A stretch of 19,936 nucleotides of DNA, from positions 1-19,936 of the forward strand of contig JADFNR010000062.1 of the NCBI GenBank assembly GCA_022563275.1. Reading direction: 5' to 3'. The notes below the pieces were generated by a model. That model made no database searches, was not told the origin of the DNA, and was given only the letters and a program-made list of their open reading frames with translations. This DNA is from Chloroflexota bacterium. Lineage in GTDB: Bacteria; Chloroflexota; Dehalococcoidia; UBA3495. Below are positions 1-7,732 of this stretch, one piece after another. Each line of letters opens with the position of its first letter. Position 1 is the first letter of the stretch. The position numbers were made by a program, and so were the translations under genes.

Positions 1-238
1 ACATCTTCTCACCCATGCCGCTCCGGAGCATGAACTCCCCCATCATGAGGAAGAGCGGGATGGCGATCAGGATGAAGTTGGTGTTCGTCTCCCATGCTTT
101 GTTGCCCATGATGTTCCACAGGGGCGCATCGGAGAAGAAGTACATGATGACCAGCGACAAGACACCCAGAGCTCCGGCCACATACAGGCCAATCATGAAA
201 AAGCCGCCCATCATTATGAATGCTGTGGTTATGGCCAT
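1..238 (-). CDS. dctM: TRAP transporter large permease (DctM family), N-terminal part, cut by window edge
   Basis: This is the membrane-embedded transport subunit of a tripartite ATP-independent periplasmic (TRAP) transporter, which imports organic acids using an ion gradient. Only about 79 N-terminal residues are in the window; the gene runs off the left edge. The start is the ATG at 238, with AGGAGGA (248-254) nine bases upstream. The visible protein begins MAITTAFIMMGGFFMIGLYV, a hydrophobic helix with many glycines. It continues through a segment ending in IPLFLMMGEFML, which matches the opening of DctM proteins. The small permease lies directly upstream, 124 bases away on the same strand, the usual Q-then-M order. 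The substrate cannot be told from this fragment, and no DctP binding protein is visible in the window. Confidence 0.85.
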   Translation of the reverse strand, partial: MAITTAFIMMGGFFMIGLYVAGALGVLSLVIMYFFSDAPLWNIMGNKAWETNTNFILIAIPLFLMMGEFMLRSGMGEKM

Positions 239-362
239 CTGTTTCGGTCCTCCTAACCTTTCGGCGCCGGCACGGCTGCCGGCAGGACTGCAATATTCAC
301 CCGAATGGCGCTAACTTCCGTCCAGCCCTGCGAGATTGGCCCCGAGGAAGCTTATCTTTCGA

Positions 363-1043
363 CTAGACTCCGGACGTGCCCTCTTGAGTCAGTGCTTTTC
401 CGTCCTTTCCAACCGTGCGGTAACTTTCGGTGCCGCCCTGCATCCGGTGCAATACCGGCAGTCCAGCCTCCGCGATCATGTCGATCATCATGTGTACCGC
501 TGTAAAAGCTAGCATGCTGAACCCGATGGCGACAAAGGTCTGGGGTATCCATAGAGGAACCAAGGGGTAGGTATTGGTCACGGCGCCGATATCATAGGAC
601 TTCATGACCATGACCCAAGTTTTCCAAGACGTGACGCCGATGAAGAAGACGATGGACGAGAGGGCGAGTTGGTCGGCGATCCACCGTACTCTGGTGGACA
701 TGAACGGCAATAACACATCGATGCGTACGTGGGAGCCAGTCCGCAAAGCGTAGGAGAACGCCCACGTTGTGGCCATGGCCATCGTGAATCCGCTCATCAG
801 GTCCATGCCCGGCGCCATCACGATGCCGTATTTCCTGGCGATAACCTGATAGGTGATGAAAAGCGCCAATAATAGGAACATCGTCCCGCAGAGGTAACCC
901 ATACCGAGGTAGACTCGGTCAAGAGTTTTGGTGAGTGCCCTCATCCCGGTTAGAAGGGTGAGGGCCGTCGACCGGCCTTCGAGTACCCTTTCCAGTTTCT
1001 CGCCATCTGCGGTCGTACCAGCGGTCGTCGCTACTTCGCTCAA
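363..1043 (-). CDS. dctQ: TRAP transporter small permease (DctQ family)
   Basis: This is the small membrane subunit of a TRAP transporter, which pairs with the large permease encoded just downstream. I chose the TTG at 1043 because a strong AGGGAGGAG stands five bases before it. It gives 226 residues, while the open frame runs back to 1163 without a comparable ribosome site. An ATG 33 codons further in is another possible start, which would lose a hydrophilic N-terminal tail. Four hydrophobic segments are visible: around GTMFLLLALFITYQVIA, GFTMAMATTWAFSYAL, LSSIVFFIGVTSW and TFVAIGFSMLAFTAVHMM. The stretch RTGSHVRIDVL between helices is typical of DctQ. The C-terminal 30 residues are hydrophilic. 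Family assignment is firm; the substrate is unknown. Confidence 0.85.
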   Translation of the reverse strand: MSEVATTAGTTADGEKLERVLEGRSTALTLLTGMRALTKTLDRVYLGMGYLCGTMFLLLALFITYQVIARKYGIVMAPGMDLMSGFTMAMATTWAFSYALRTGSHVRIDVLLPFMSTRVRWIADQLALSSIVFFIGVTSWKTWVMVMKSYDIGAVTNTYPLVPLWIPQTFVAIGFSMLAFTAVHMMIDMIAEAGLPVLHRMQGGTESYRTVGKDGKALTQEGTSGV

Positions 1044-1533
1044 GAGGTCTCCTCCCTGCTCGGCGTTGTGACGTTTTGTTTTGGACCCGGTTGATTCTAC
1101 CTTAAGTGGGGAATCCGTGCTCGGAGACTGCCGGTGCAGCAGGTCCGGTACTTCGGAATACAATTACGCTCGAGCTTGAATCAGCGTCTAGATTCCCCCT
1201 GATCATCTTGGCTGGCCGCCATCCTTGAGGCAGGTCGATCAGGGGGCCTGCCTATTACATCCAAGGACTCAACGTGAATCCCAAACCCGGAACGAAATCC
1301 AGGCGATCCATCCGAATTTGGACGTTCTAGCCCTCGGCGCTTTCCCGTTTGTGTCTACGCTAGGCTTGGTATTACCTATTTTTGACCAATGCCCGATTGG
1401 GTCGGAAGTATAAACAATAGCTACGTGGCCGTCAATAGGTTTTATCGCGATTCGGAATTATCAATGAACATCTGATAAAGAATATTCGTTAAGGCGGGCA
1501 GCTTGGTGGTCCGGTCCATGGCCTTGGGCGCCC
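1044..1533. other. Intergenic stretch, no gene seen
   Basis: About 490 bases between the small permease and the MFS remnant. The frame upstream of the permease start stays open to 1163, but without a ribosome site or recognisable protein. The short plus-strand frame at 1225-1413 shows no coding character. The only structure I see is the inverted repeat at 1195-1246. A TRAP binding protein gene (dctP), often found here, is absent. Confidence 0.6.
1195..1246. repeat. 10-bp inverted repeat upstream of the TRAP permease genes
   Basis: CCCCCTGATC at 1195-1204 is matched by its exact reverse complement GATCAGGGGG at 1237-1246, with 32 bases between. It lies about 150 bases upstream of the small permease start. 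It could form a long-loop hairpin or be two half-sites for a regulator; no T-run follows, so it is not an obvious terminator. Confidence 0.5.
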
Positions 1534-1947
1534 TCAGTCTGGCTCGATCAGCGGACCGGATCGAACAGGGAGCCGTCCATGAAAATGCGGGGTAGACAAA
1601 GGGGTTCTATTACAGCTGCCCCTGACCCGCCGGAAGAACGCCAACTGCAGCAACGCCAACGCCAGGCTGACCGAGGCTATCACCGTGTAGGCCCCGGCGG
1701 GGCTCCAGATGTGGATCAGGAAACTGATGGCCATTGTCGCCAGCGGGGTGAGACCGTTGTCCAGCATGTAAATGCTCATCACCCGGCCTCTGAGGGCGTC
1801 TGGGACCATGGTTTGAATCAGGGTGTTGTTTCCCACCCTGAAGATGTACTGAAAAAACCCAGCCCAGCCAGAAAAGCCATGGAAGAGAAATACCAGAAGG
1901 ACTGGGCAAGCCCACCACGGCCTGGCGAAGGGTTTGGCGTGTGGTGT
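1534..1947 (-). pseudogene. Remnant of a major facilitator superfamily (MFS) transporter, C-terminal end
   Basis: The reading frame from 1947 down to the stop at 1534 encodes what looks like the last two or three helices of an MFS efflux protein of the DHA3/enterobactin-exporter type. It contains FRVGNNTLIQTMVPDALRGR, the conserved loop of that group, followed by VMSIYMLDNGLTPLATMAIS and a final helix ending in LQLAFFRRVRG. A normal member has about 400 residues and twelve helices. Here a TAG stop (1948-1950) closes the frame about 20 residues before the first surviving helix, and nothing recognisable lies upstream. No convincing start or ribosome site is seen. I therefore call it a decayed fragment rather than a functional gene. 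The last ~20 residues before the stop do not look like family sequence. Confidence 0.7.
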
Positions 1948-2043
1948 CTAGTGGTCTGGGGCCCAGCGCGACGCGGCAATGGCCCGTCCGCCGGAAGTGC
2001 ACAGATGGACCGCCCTTAGATGATTAGGTTAGGTAACCGGATA

Positions 2044-2766
2044 TTATTTGAGATACTTGTCGAACCAGGCCATGGCTTTGCCCCAACCGTCGGCCGCCGC
2101 TTCCGGCCTGTAGCTGGCACGGGCCTCGCAGTGGAAACCATGCCCGGCCCCGGCGTAGCTATGGAATTCGTGGGTCTTGCCGTATTTGGTCAGTTCCTCG
2201 TCCATCTTGGCCACGTCTTCCGGTGTTGGGTTTGTATCTTCCTCACCGAACAGACCCAGCACCGGGCAGCCGATGTTTGACGTTTGCTCCAGCGGTGAGG
2301 GACCGCCGCCCAGAGCCGTGCCGATGCCGCCTCCATAGAATACGACCGACGCCGACAAGTCGGAGATACTGCAAGCCGCCAGGTAGGATACTCGACCCCC
2401 GAAGCAGAATCCGACGATGCCGATCTTATCGCCCTGTACGAAAGATTGAGCTTTGATGTAGTCCACCGCCGCTTTCACGTCGGAGAGTATGTTTACGTCG
2501 GTTGACCGGCCCATCCGGGCGATAGCGGTGTCCATCTCCTCGTGCAGTCCGATGGTCATGGGGCCCTCCCGGTGGAACATGGCCGGCGCCAAGCCCACGT
2601 ACCCCCGGGCCGGCAGCCGGTCCACAACCGACTGTATATGTGAGTTGACCCCCCAAATCTCCTGAATCACAACGACGGCGGGATGCCTACCCTGGGCCTC
2701 GGGTTGGGTCAAGTAGCCTTCCATAGTGCTTCCGTTGACGATTATATCTACCCAACTAGCTGGCAT
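2044..2766 (-). CDS. Dienelactone hydrolase family protein
   Basis: Alpha/beta-hydrolase of the dienelactone hydrolase family, cytoplasmic (no signal peptide), 240 residues, the usual length. Founding members hydrolyse dienelactone to maleylacetate in the chloroaromatic (modified ortho) pathway, but many relatives have other ester or lactone substrates. The catalytic triad is visible: Cys121 in GFCFGGR, Asp177 in GEEDTNP and His209 in AGAGHGFH. Glu36 in QEIWG, which holds the cysteine in position in characterised enzymes, is also present. The start is the ATG at 2766 with AGGAGGA six bases upstream; the frame stays open to 3138 but those extra residues resemble nothing. The gene stands alone on this strand, so its pathway is not fixed by context. 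Confidence 0.93.
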   Translation of the reverse strand: MPASWVDIIVNGSTMEGYLTQPEAQGRHPAVVVIQEIWGVNSHIQSVVDRLPARGYVGLAPAMFHREGPMTIGLHEEMDTAIARMGRSTDVNILSDVKAAVDYIKAQSFVQGDKIGIVGFCFGGRVSYLAACSISDLSASVVFYGGGIGTALGGGPSPLEQTSNIGCPVLGLFGEEDTNPTPEDVAKMDEELTKYGKTHEFHSYAGAGHGFHCEARASYRPEAAADGWGKAMAWFDKYLK

Positions 2767-3260
2767 GATGATTCCTCCTATACCTTTACTTTTGCGGACC
2801 GGAGGAACTTTGCCGGAACAAGAACGGGCAAGAATCGAAAGGCTGAACCAAGCGATCGGCGCATACCATAACTTGGGGTAACTATCTCCGGAACGAGGTT
2901 TAATTTCAAAAGATCCAGACAACAGGCTCAAGATATATTTTATTACTAATTCAGTAAAAATGGACCTGATTTTAGTCGACTTTTTTATGGGAGTCAACGC
3001 GGGCTCTAAAGAGATCAGCAATGGCCGGAAGATCGGTCCCACAACAAACTGGTCTTGCCCTTGAAGCCGGTGTCCCTTTAACCAATATCCACGCCAACTT
3101 GCGTAAAGGCAAGCATCATTGGCGATCTGTTCTGACATTCAGCACTGTTCAGCATTTCAAAATCGGCATAGGTTTTGTATGATGGGTATGGTCTGCGCGG
3201 GAGAAAACCTGGAATCTTGAGTTTTTTGACCCGCCCACGGCATTACCCTGGAGGCCGTCG
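2767..3260. other. Divergent intergenic region, no gene seen
   Basis: About 490 bases separate the leftward dienelactone hydrolase and the rightward carboxyltransferase, so promoters for both should lie here. The minus-strand frame is open up to 3138 but has no family resemblance or internal ribosome site except the one used at 2766. It contains an AT-rich patch (about 2925-2990). I see no RNA gene. Confidence 0.55.
3156..3183 (+). promoter_or_regulatory. Candidate promoter of the carboxyltransferase gene
   Basis: TATGAT at 3178-3183 is a good -10 box; TTCAAA at 3156-3161 is a weak -35 with a 16-base spacer. Transcription would begin near 3190, leaving a leader of about 70 bases before the TTG start at 3261. 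Pattern match only. Confidence 0.3.
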
Positions 3261-5096
3261 TTGCGAAACCTGGCAAACTTTCTTGTCCACCTGTTTAACC
3301 GTGAGGGTGAGGCCGACCACACCTATCTCTCAGTGGTCCATGACCGGTGTTTGTTCTGCGAAGAGCCGATAAGCGACTCTCCCTCCTATTTAACCTACCG
3401 CGTCTGCCCCTATTGCCGGTTCCATTACACCGTCACGGCCCGGGAGCGCATCGAGCTGTTGGCTGACAAGGGAACATTCAAGGAGACCTCCAAATATGTG
3501 AGTTCGGTGGAACCCCTTTCGTTCTCCCGCCGGGCCCGCTACCGAAAGTTCCTCGCCCAAGACCAGAAGCGGACCGGGCTTACCGAAGCGGCGGTTACCG
3601 GGAAATGCCGGATCGGCGACGTCGAGGTCATGCTTATCGTCTTGGACTTTGGGTTCATGGGCGGCACCATGGGCAGCGTGGTTGGCGAGAAAGTGGCCAT
3701 GGCCTTCGAGAATGCGGCCCGCCGTGGTTTACCCGCGATCGCAGTGGTCTCGGGCGGCGGCGTCCGGATCCAGGAGGGCGTTCTGTCTCTGATGCAGATG
3801 GCCAAGACCGTGACCGCCGCCAACCGTCTGCGTGACGAGGAAGTGCCCTTCATTGTGGTATTGGCCAACCCTTCCACAGGGCAAGCCTACGCCAGTTTCG
3901 CCAACCTGGCTGACGTGATCCTGGCCGAGCCGGGTTCGTTGATCGGACTCTCACCGTTGCGCACCTTGCGAGAGGTGTCGAAGATGCCTCTGCCCTTGGA
4001 CGCCCACACGGCCGAAGCCCACGTTGGTCACGGGCTTTTGGACAATGTAGTGGACCGGGAGAACCTGCAGCCCAGGGTTGCATCACTGTTGCAGATTCTC
4101 ACGGCCCAGAAGCACGGGAAGTCAAATCACAAGAGTCTGCTAAAGGTGGAGCTTGAAAGCTGCGCGGAGGTCGAGCCGTGGGAGGCTGTTACCGCCGCTC
4201 GAAACTCGGAGAGGCCTCAGGCGAGCGCCTATTTCCGGTCTATGTTGGACCCATTCATCGAGCTGCGCGGCGACCGCCTGAACAGCGATGACCGGTCCGT
4301 TATCGCCGGTCTGGGCTTCATGGATGGCCAGGCGGTGGCGGTGATTGGGCAGCAGCGGCGGCCTCTGGTGGAGGGGGAGCGGTACCACGTATTTCCCGAC
4401 GGCCTGCGCAAAGCCCAGCGCGTGATTGATCTGGCGTCCCGTTTCAAGCTGCCTCTGGTGACCCTCATCGACACCCAGGGCGCGGACCCCGGGTTGGAAG
4501 CAGAGGAGCAGGGCATCGGAAACGCCATCGCCAAAACTCTTTCGTCAATGCTGACCGTTCCCACGCCCGTGGTCTCGGTGGTCATCGGCGAAGGTGGCAG
4601 CGAAGGTGCGTTGGCCCTCGGATTGTCCGACCGGATCTTGATGCAGCAATATGCCATCTATTCGCCCATTTCGGTGAACCGCACCCTTGGCGCCGCCCAT
4701 CATGACTATATGCTGGACCGCGAAGCCGCCGAGGCCCTGATGTTGACGGCCCATGACTGCCTGGAATTGGGCATCGCCGACGAGGTAGTCCCAGAGCCGG
4801 AAGGCGGCGCGCACGTCGATCCCCACGAGGCATCGACGGCGCTGCGAACGGCCATCCTGACCAACATCGCCCAATTGTCCAAGATGTCCCAGAGCAAGCT
4901 GCTGAAGAAGCGATATCGGAAGTTTCGCAGGATGGGTGAGGGCAGCGGTCATTCCCAGGAAGCCATGAACCGGGAAGTGAACCTCTTGATGAGCATCACC
5001 TTAGGTGATTCGCCGCCGGAACGGCCGTCCCGCAAGCAAAAAAGAAAGGGCCGGACGGAGGAAACCGCCGAGGCCCAGGTATCTTCGGATGATTGA
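3261..5096 (+). CDS. accDA: Acetyl-CoA carboxylase carboxyltransferase, beta and alpha subunits fused (AccD-AccA)
   Basis: Transfers the carboxyl group from carboxybiotin to acetyl-CoA (or a related acyl-CoA), giving malonyl-CoA. The 611-residue product joins two crotonase-fold halves. Residues 1-285 resemble AccD: a four-cysteine zinc ribbon (Cys30, Cys33, Cys49, Cys52), then GFMGGTMGSVVGEK (131-144) and SGGGVRIQEGVLSLMQMAKT (164-183). Residues 300-580 resemble AccA: FIELRGDR (332-339), LIDTQGADPG (402-411) and VIGEGGSEGALAL (441-453). The tail after 585 is charged and lysine-rich. The start is a TTG with GGAGG six bases upstream. Compared with textbook AccA, GGSGGA reads GGSEGA, and the WYSVISPE region reads IYSPISVN, so this is a divergent version. 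Biotin carboxylase and carrier genes are not nearby. A propionyl-type carboxyltransferase is the main alternative, but the zinc ribbon favours AccDA. Confidence 0.87.
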   Translation: MRNLANFLVHLFNREGEADHTYLSVVHDRCLFCEEPISDSPSYLTYRVCPYCRFHYTVTARERIELLADKGTFKETSKYVSSVEPLSFSRRARYRKFLAQDQKRTGLTEAAVTGKCRIGDVEVMLIVLDFGFMGGTMGSVVGEKVAMAFENAARRGLPAIAVVSGGGVRIQEGVLSLMQMAKTVTAANRLRDEEVPFIVVLANPSTGQAYASFANLADVILAEPGSLIGLSPLRTLREVSKMPLPLDAHTAEAHVGHGLLDNVVDRENLQPRVASLLQILTAQKHGKSNHKSLLKVELESCAEVEPWEAVTAARNSERPQASAYFRSMLDPFIELRGDRLNSDDRSVIAGLGFMDGQAVAVIGQQRRPLVEGERYHVFPDGLRKAQRVIDLASRFKLPLVTLIDTQGADPGLEAEEQGIGNAIAKTLSSMLTVPTPVVSVVIGEGGSEGALALGLSDRILMQQYAIYSPISVNRTLGAAHHDYMLDREAAEALMLTAHDCLELGIADEVVPEPEGGAHVDPHEASTALRTAILTNIAQLSKMSQSKLLKKRYRKFRRMGEGSGHSQEAMNREVNLLMSITLGDSPPERPSRKQKRKGRTEETAEAQVSSDD

Positions 5097-5172
5097 TTTT
5101 CGTCCGGTAAGGCCCGGCGGTGATACCGCGATGGCCTGCGGAGGTTATTCTGGGGTAGTTATCCAGAGGCCG

Positions 5173-5982
5173 CTAAGCCGCTTCCGAGCCGAACTCCTTG
5201 AGGCTCTTTTTCACCGCTTCCGCCACCGTCACAAACTCCTCTGCCACCGATTTATCTAACAGCGCCGTCGGTTTGGATGAGTCCCGGTAGACAGAACGCA
5301 GCGCCAGACCGCCCAGGAAGGGGGCTTCGACCTCTTTGGCCAGGGCCTTTCCGCCTCCCTCGCCGAATATCTCCCCGGTGTAGTTCTCCACCACGCCCAG
5401 CACGTTTAAGTTCAACTTCCGGATCATGTTGATGCAGCGTTTGGCATCGAGGTTGGCCAGTTCCTGCGGAGTGCTGACCACCACGAAGCCGTCCATGGGC
5501 AGGCTTTGCATCACCGTGAGGGGGGAATCGGAAGTGCCGGGCGGCAGGTCTACCACCAGATAGTCCAGTTCATCCCAGTCGGTTTGCTGTAAGAACTGGC
5601 TGATGGCGTTGTGAATCATTGGGCCGCGCCAGATGATGGCCTCGTCCGGGTTCTCTTGGAAGAAGGCCATGGAGACGACCTTAACGCCCCATTTTTCTGA
5701 AGGGATGATCTGACCGTCGACGTAGTCCGGTTTGTCGGTGATGCCCATTACCTTGGTTACATTTGGGCAATCGATGTCCACATCCAACAGGCCGACGCTG
5801 TTTCCCTGGTTGGCCAGGGTCACGGCCAGATTGACGGCAACGGTGGTTTTCCCCACGCCGCCCTTCCCACTGTAAACGCCGATCTTGGTCTTGATCTTCT
5901 CAAGACGGGTGGTGATCTGACGTTTTTGCTGCCAAGTCTTTTTGATCTGGTCCAGGCGCGCGGTTTCCTGGGGCGTGGGCAT
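5173..5982 (-). CDS. Mrp/NBP35-family P-loop ATPase, Fe-S cluster carrier-like, without the CxxC motif
   Basis: A ParA/MinD-type ATPase of the Mrp (ApbC/NBP35) family, whose members bind and transfer Fe-S clusters. In 269 residues it shows the deviant Walker A GKGGVGKTT (39-47), LLDVDIDCPN (65-74), and YLVVDLPPGTSDSPLTVMQ (141-159), a family signature. Most relatives have a CxxC in a loop after 'VxENMS', where two cysteines bridge the cluster. Here that place reads VVENYTGEIFGEGGG (197-211) and the cysteine pair is deleted. The N-terminal 30 residues are basic and helical rather than the MIP18-like domain found in longer Mrp proteins; that domain is the separate upstream gene. The start ATG has GGAGG five bases before it. 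Whether it still carries clusters is open; it may act as ATPase partner only. Confidence 0.88.
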   Translation of the reverse strand: MPTPQETARLDQIKKTWQQKRQITTRLEKIKTKIGVYSGKGGVGKTTVAVNLAVTLANQGNSVGLLDVDIDCPNVTKVMGITDKPDYVDGQIIPSEKWGVKVVSMAFFQENPDEAIIWRGPMIHNAISQFLQQTDWDELDYLVVDLPPGTSDSPLTVMQSLPMDGFVVVSTPQELANLDAKRCINMIRKLNLNVLGVVENYTGEIFGEGGGKALAKEVEAPFLGGLALRSVYRDSSKPTALLDKSVAEEFVTVAEAVKKSLKEFGSEAA

Positions 5983-6105
5983 GCAATCCTCCGGATGGGA
6001 TTCTGGTATTCAGAATAGGTGGCTGGCGGCGTTGGAGTCTAACCCAATCGACGGCACAGGCGTCCAGTCCTGGGAGATGAATGGTCCGGCAGGCTTCCAG
6101 GCCGG

Positions 6106-6417
6106 TTAGATACCCAGTTGGGAGCGGGCTTCTTCGCTGATCAGTTCGGGCGACCAGGGCGGATCGAACACCATCTCGATCTGCACTTCCTCCACGCCAT
6201 CCAGTTCCTGCACCGCCCATTCAGCCTGTTGGCCGATGTACGGGCCCATACCGCAACCGGGAAAGGTAAGGGTCATCTGCACATAAACATCCCCTGAGTC
6301 CTTTACCTGAACGTCGTAGACCAGACCAAGGTCGACGATGTTAACCGGAATTTCCGGGTCGTAGACGCTTTTCAAAGCTTCATAGATCGCTTCAGTGGTG
6401 ACGGTTGCCTCGGGCAT
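6106..6417 (-). CDS. MIP18/DUF59 family metal-sulfur cluster assembly protein (SufT/PaaD-like)
   Basis: A 103-residue cytoplasmic protein of the MIP18 (DUF59) family; characterised members help mature Fe-S proteins (SufT, eukaryotic CIA2) or assemble the phenylacetyl-CoA oxygenase (PaaD). The signature DPEIPVNIVDLGLVYDV (20-36) and TLTFPGCGMGPYIG (49-62) with the conserved Cys55 are both present, and the C-terminus has the WSPELISEEAR pattern. The start ATG has AGGAGG five bases upstream. An Mrp-type ATPase follows 123 bases downstream on the same strand. These two domains are often fused in one Mrp protein, so here they appear split into neighbouring genes. No Paa genes are near, which favours a general Fe-S assembly role. 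Confidence 0.92.
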   Translation of the reverse strand: MPEATVTTEAIYEALKSVYDPEIPVNIVDLGLVYDVQVKDSGDVYVQMTLTFPGCGMGPYIGQQAEWAVQELDGVEEVQIEMVFDPPWSPELISEEARSQLGI

Positions 6418-6448
6418 GTCTGCCTCCTAATCCAGGTCGCTTGCCACA

Positions 6449-6477
6449 ATTATATTAAAGTCGACCAACTTGGTCAA
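6449..6477 (-). promoter_or_regulatory. Strong promoter for the SufT-like/Mrp pair, with a palindrome in the spacer
   Basis: Read on the minus strand, TTGACC (6477-6472) and a perfect TATAAT (6454-6449) are separated by exactly 17 bases, placing a transcription start near 6442, about 25 bases before the ATG. This is one of the best promoter matches I see in the window. The spacer and -35 overlap the palindrome GACCAACTTGGTC (6463-6475; 6-bp arms around one base), which suggests a repressor or other dimeric regulator. The regulator is unknown. Confidence 0.65.
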
Positions 6478-6551
6478 CAATTATTTACGGTTTGTATAAA
6501 GAGCCAGTGGAAGGCCTATTTTTAGCTGAAGCCTTACTGCCGATAGTTTCC

Positions 6552-7520
6552 CTAGGGAATCAGCAGCAACTTGCCGGTGGTGGCCCTGCTCTCCAGCTGC
6601 CGGTGCGCTTCCGAGGCATCCGACAGGGGAAATTCACCGCCGATCCTAAGTTTCAATTCACCGGAACTGACCCAACCTAAAACATCGCCGGCCCGCTTTT
6701 CCAACTCGGCCCGGTCCACCGTGTAATCGCCCAGTCCGGGGCGTGTCAACGAGAGCGATCCGGCGCCCAGGATGCCTGGGCTGATTGGATCTGGGGCCCC
6801 GCTGGCCGCGCCGTAGAGCACCATGTGGCCGCGGCGGCCCAGGCTGCTGATGCTCTGGTTGAACGTGGTCTTGCCCACGCCGTCGTACACCGCCTTCACG
6901 CCTTCGCCGTTGGTGGCCTTCTTGACCTCTTCGGCGAAGTCCTGCTGGGTATAGAGGATCACGTGGTCAGCGCCGGCCTGCTTGGACAGCTCGGCCTTTT
7001 CCTCGGTGGAAACGGTGGAGAACACATATCCGCCCAACCGCTTGATCATCTGGGTTAAAAGCAGGCCCATGCCGCCGGCTCCGGCGTGCACGATGACCCG
7101 GTCGCCCTTCTGCACCGGGTAGGTGGAATGGCAGAGATAATGGGCGGTCATGCCCTGGAGGATGGCTGCCGCTCCCGCTTTGGCATCCACTCCGCTGGGC
7201 CGTTTCATCAATCGCCAGGCAGGCACAACGGCCAACTCGGCATAGGCGCCAGGGGAGGTGCAATAAGTAACATCGTCGCCTACTTTGACCTCGGTGACAC
7301 CGGGGCCGATGGCCTTGACCACGCCGGCGCCCTCCACGCCGATGATGCGGGGCAGCGGCGGGCCGGGGTTTATGCCCTGGCGGCTGTAGACATCGGTGAA
7401 GTTCACTCCCGCGGCCTGTATCTCTACCACCGCCTCTCCCTCACCTGGAGTCGGGTCGGCCACGTCCTGGTACTTCATGACCTCGGGGCCGCCGAATTCG
7501 CTGATCTGCACTGCTTTCAT
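6552..7520 (-). CDS. NAD(P)H:quinone oxidoreductase, zinc-independent MDR family
   Basis: A 322-residue medium-chain dehydrogenase/reductase of the quinone oxidoreductase (QOR/zeta-crystallin) type, which reduces quinones or related enones with NADPH in the cytoplasm. The N-terminal GroES-like domain holds GVNFTDVYSRQG (38-49), a family hallmark. The Rossmann domain holds HAGAGGMGLLLTQMIK (145-160), and KQAGADHVILY (180-190) follows. The cysteine and histidine ligands of zinc alcohol dehydrogenases are missing, as expected. The start ATG has AGGAGG seven bases upstream. It is transcribed away from the SufT-like promoter region and probably forms a single-gene unit. The exact substrate is not predictable. 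Confidence 0.92.
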   Translation of the reverse strand: MKAVQISEFGGPEVMKYQDVADPTPGEGEAVVEIQAAGVNFTDVYSRQGINPGPPLPRIIGVEGAGVVKAIGPGVTEVKVGDDVTYCTSPGAYAELAVVPAWRLMKRPSGVDAKAGAAAILQGMTAHYLCHSTYPVQKGDRVIVHAGAGGMGLLLTQMIKRLGGYVFSTVSTEEKAELSKQAGADHVILYTQQDFAEEVKKATNGEGVKAVYDGVGKTTFNQSISSLGRRGHMVLYGAASGAPDPISPGILGAGSLSLTRPGLGDYTVDRAELEKRAGDVLGWVSSGELKLRIGGEFPLSDASEAHRQLESRATTGKLLLIP

Positions 7521-7732
7521 GTTGAGCCCTCCTGAATTGTACGCGAGAGTTGACGGCCATCGGCCGGTGGCGCCGCGGGCGCCGGTTTAGATGGCGGTTA
7601 GTATACACCGGGCATGGGGCGGCGGAAGGTCCGTAAAGTCGAAGGACCGGCCCCAGGTGAGGGAGAGGTGGGAGTCAATGGATTCGCCTGTCTTGGCCGC
7701 AGTCACAAAGGAGACCGGCTGCCAGCCCGCCT

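Noticed and set aside
2767..3138. N-terminal extension of the dienelactone hydrolase to 364 residues
   Set aside because: The extra residues resemble nothing, and a strong AGGAGGA sits before the ATG at 2766, which gives the normal family length.
7569..7583. GGCGCC-GCG-GGCGCC hairpin before the quinone oxidoreductase
   Set aside because: Self-complementary GC hexamers are common in GC-rich sequence and no T-run follows.
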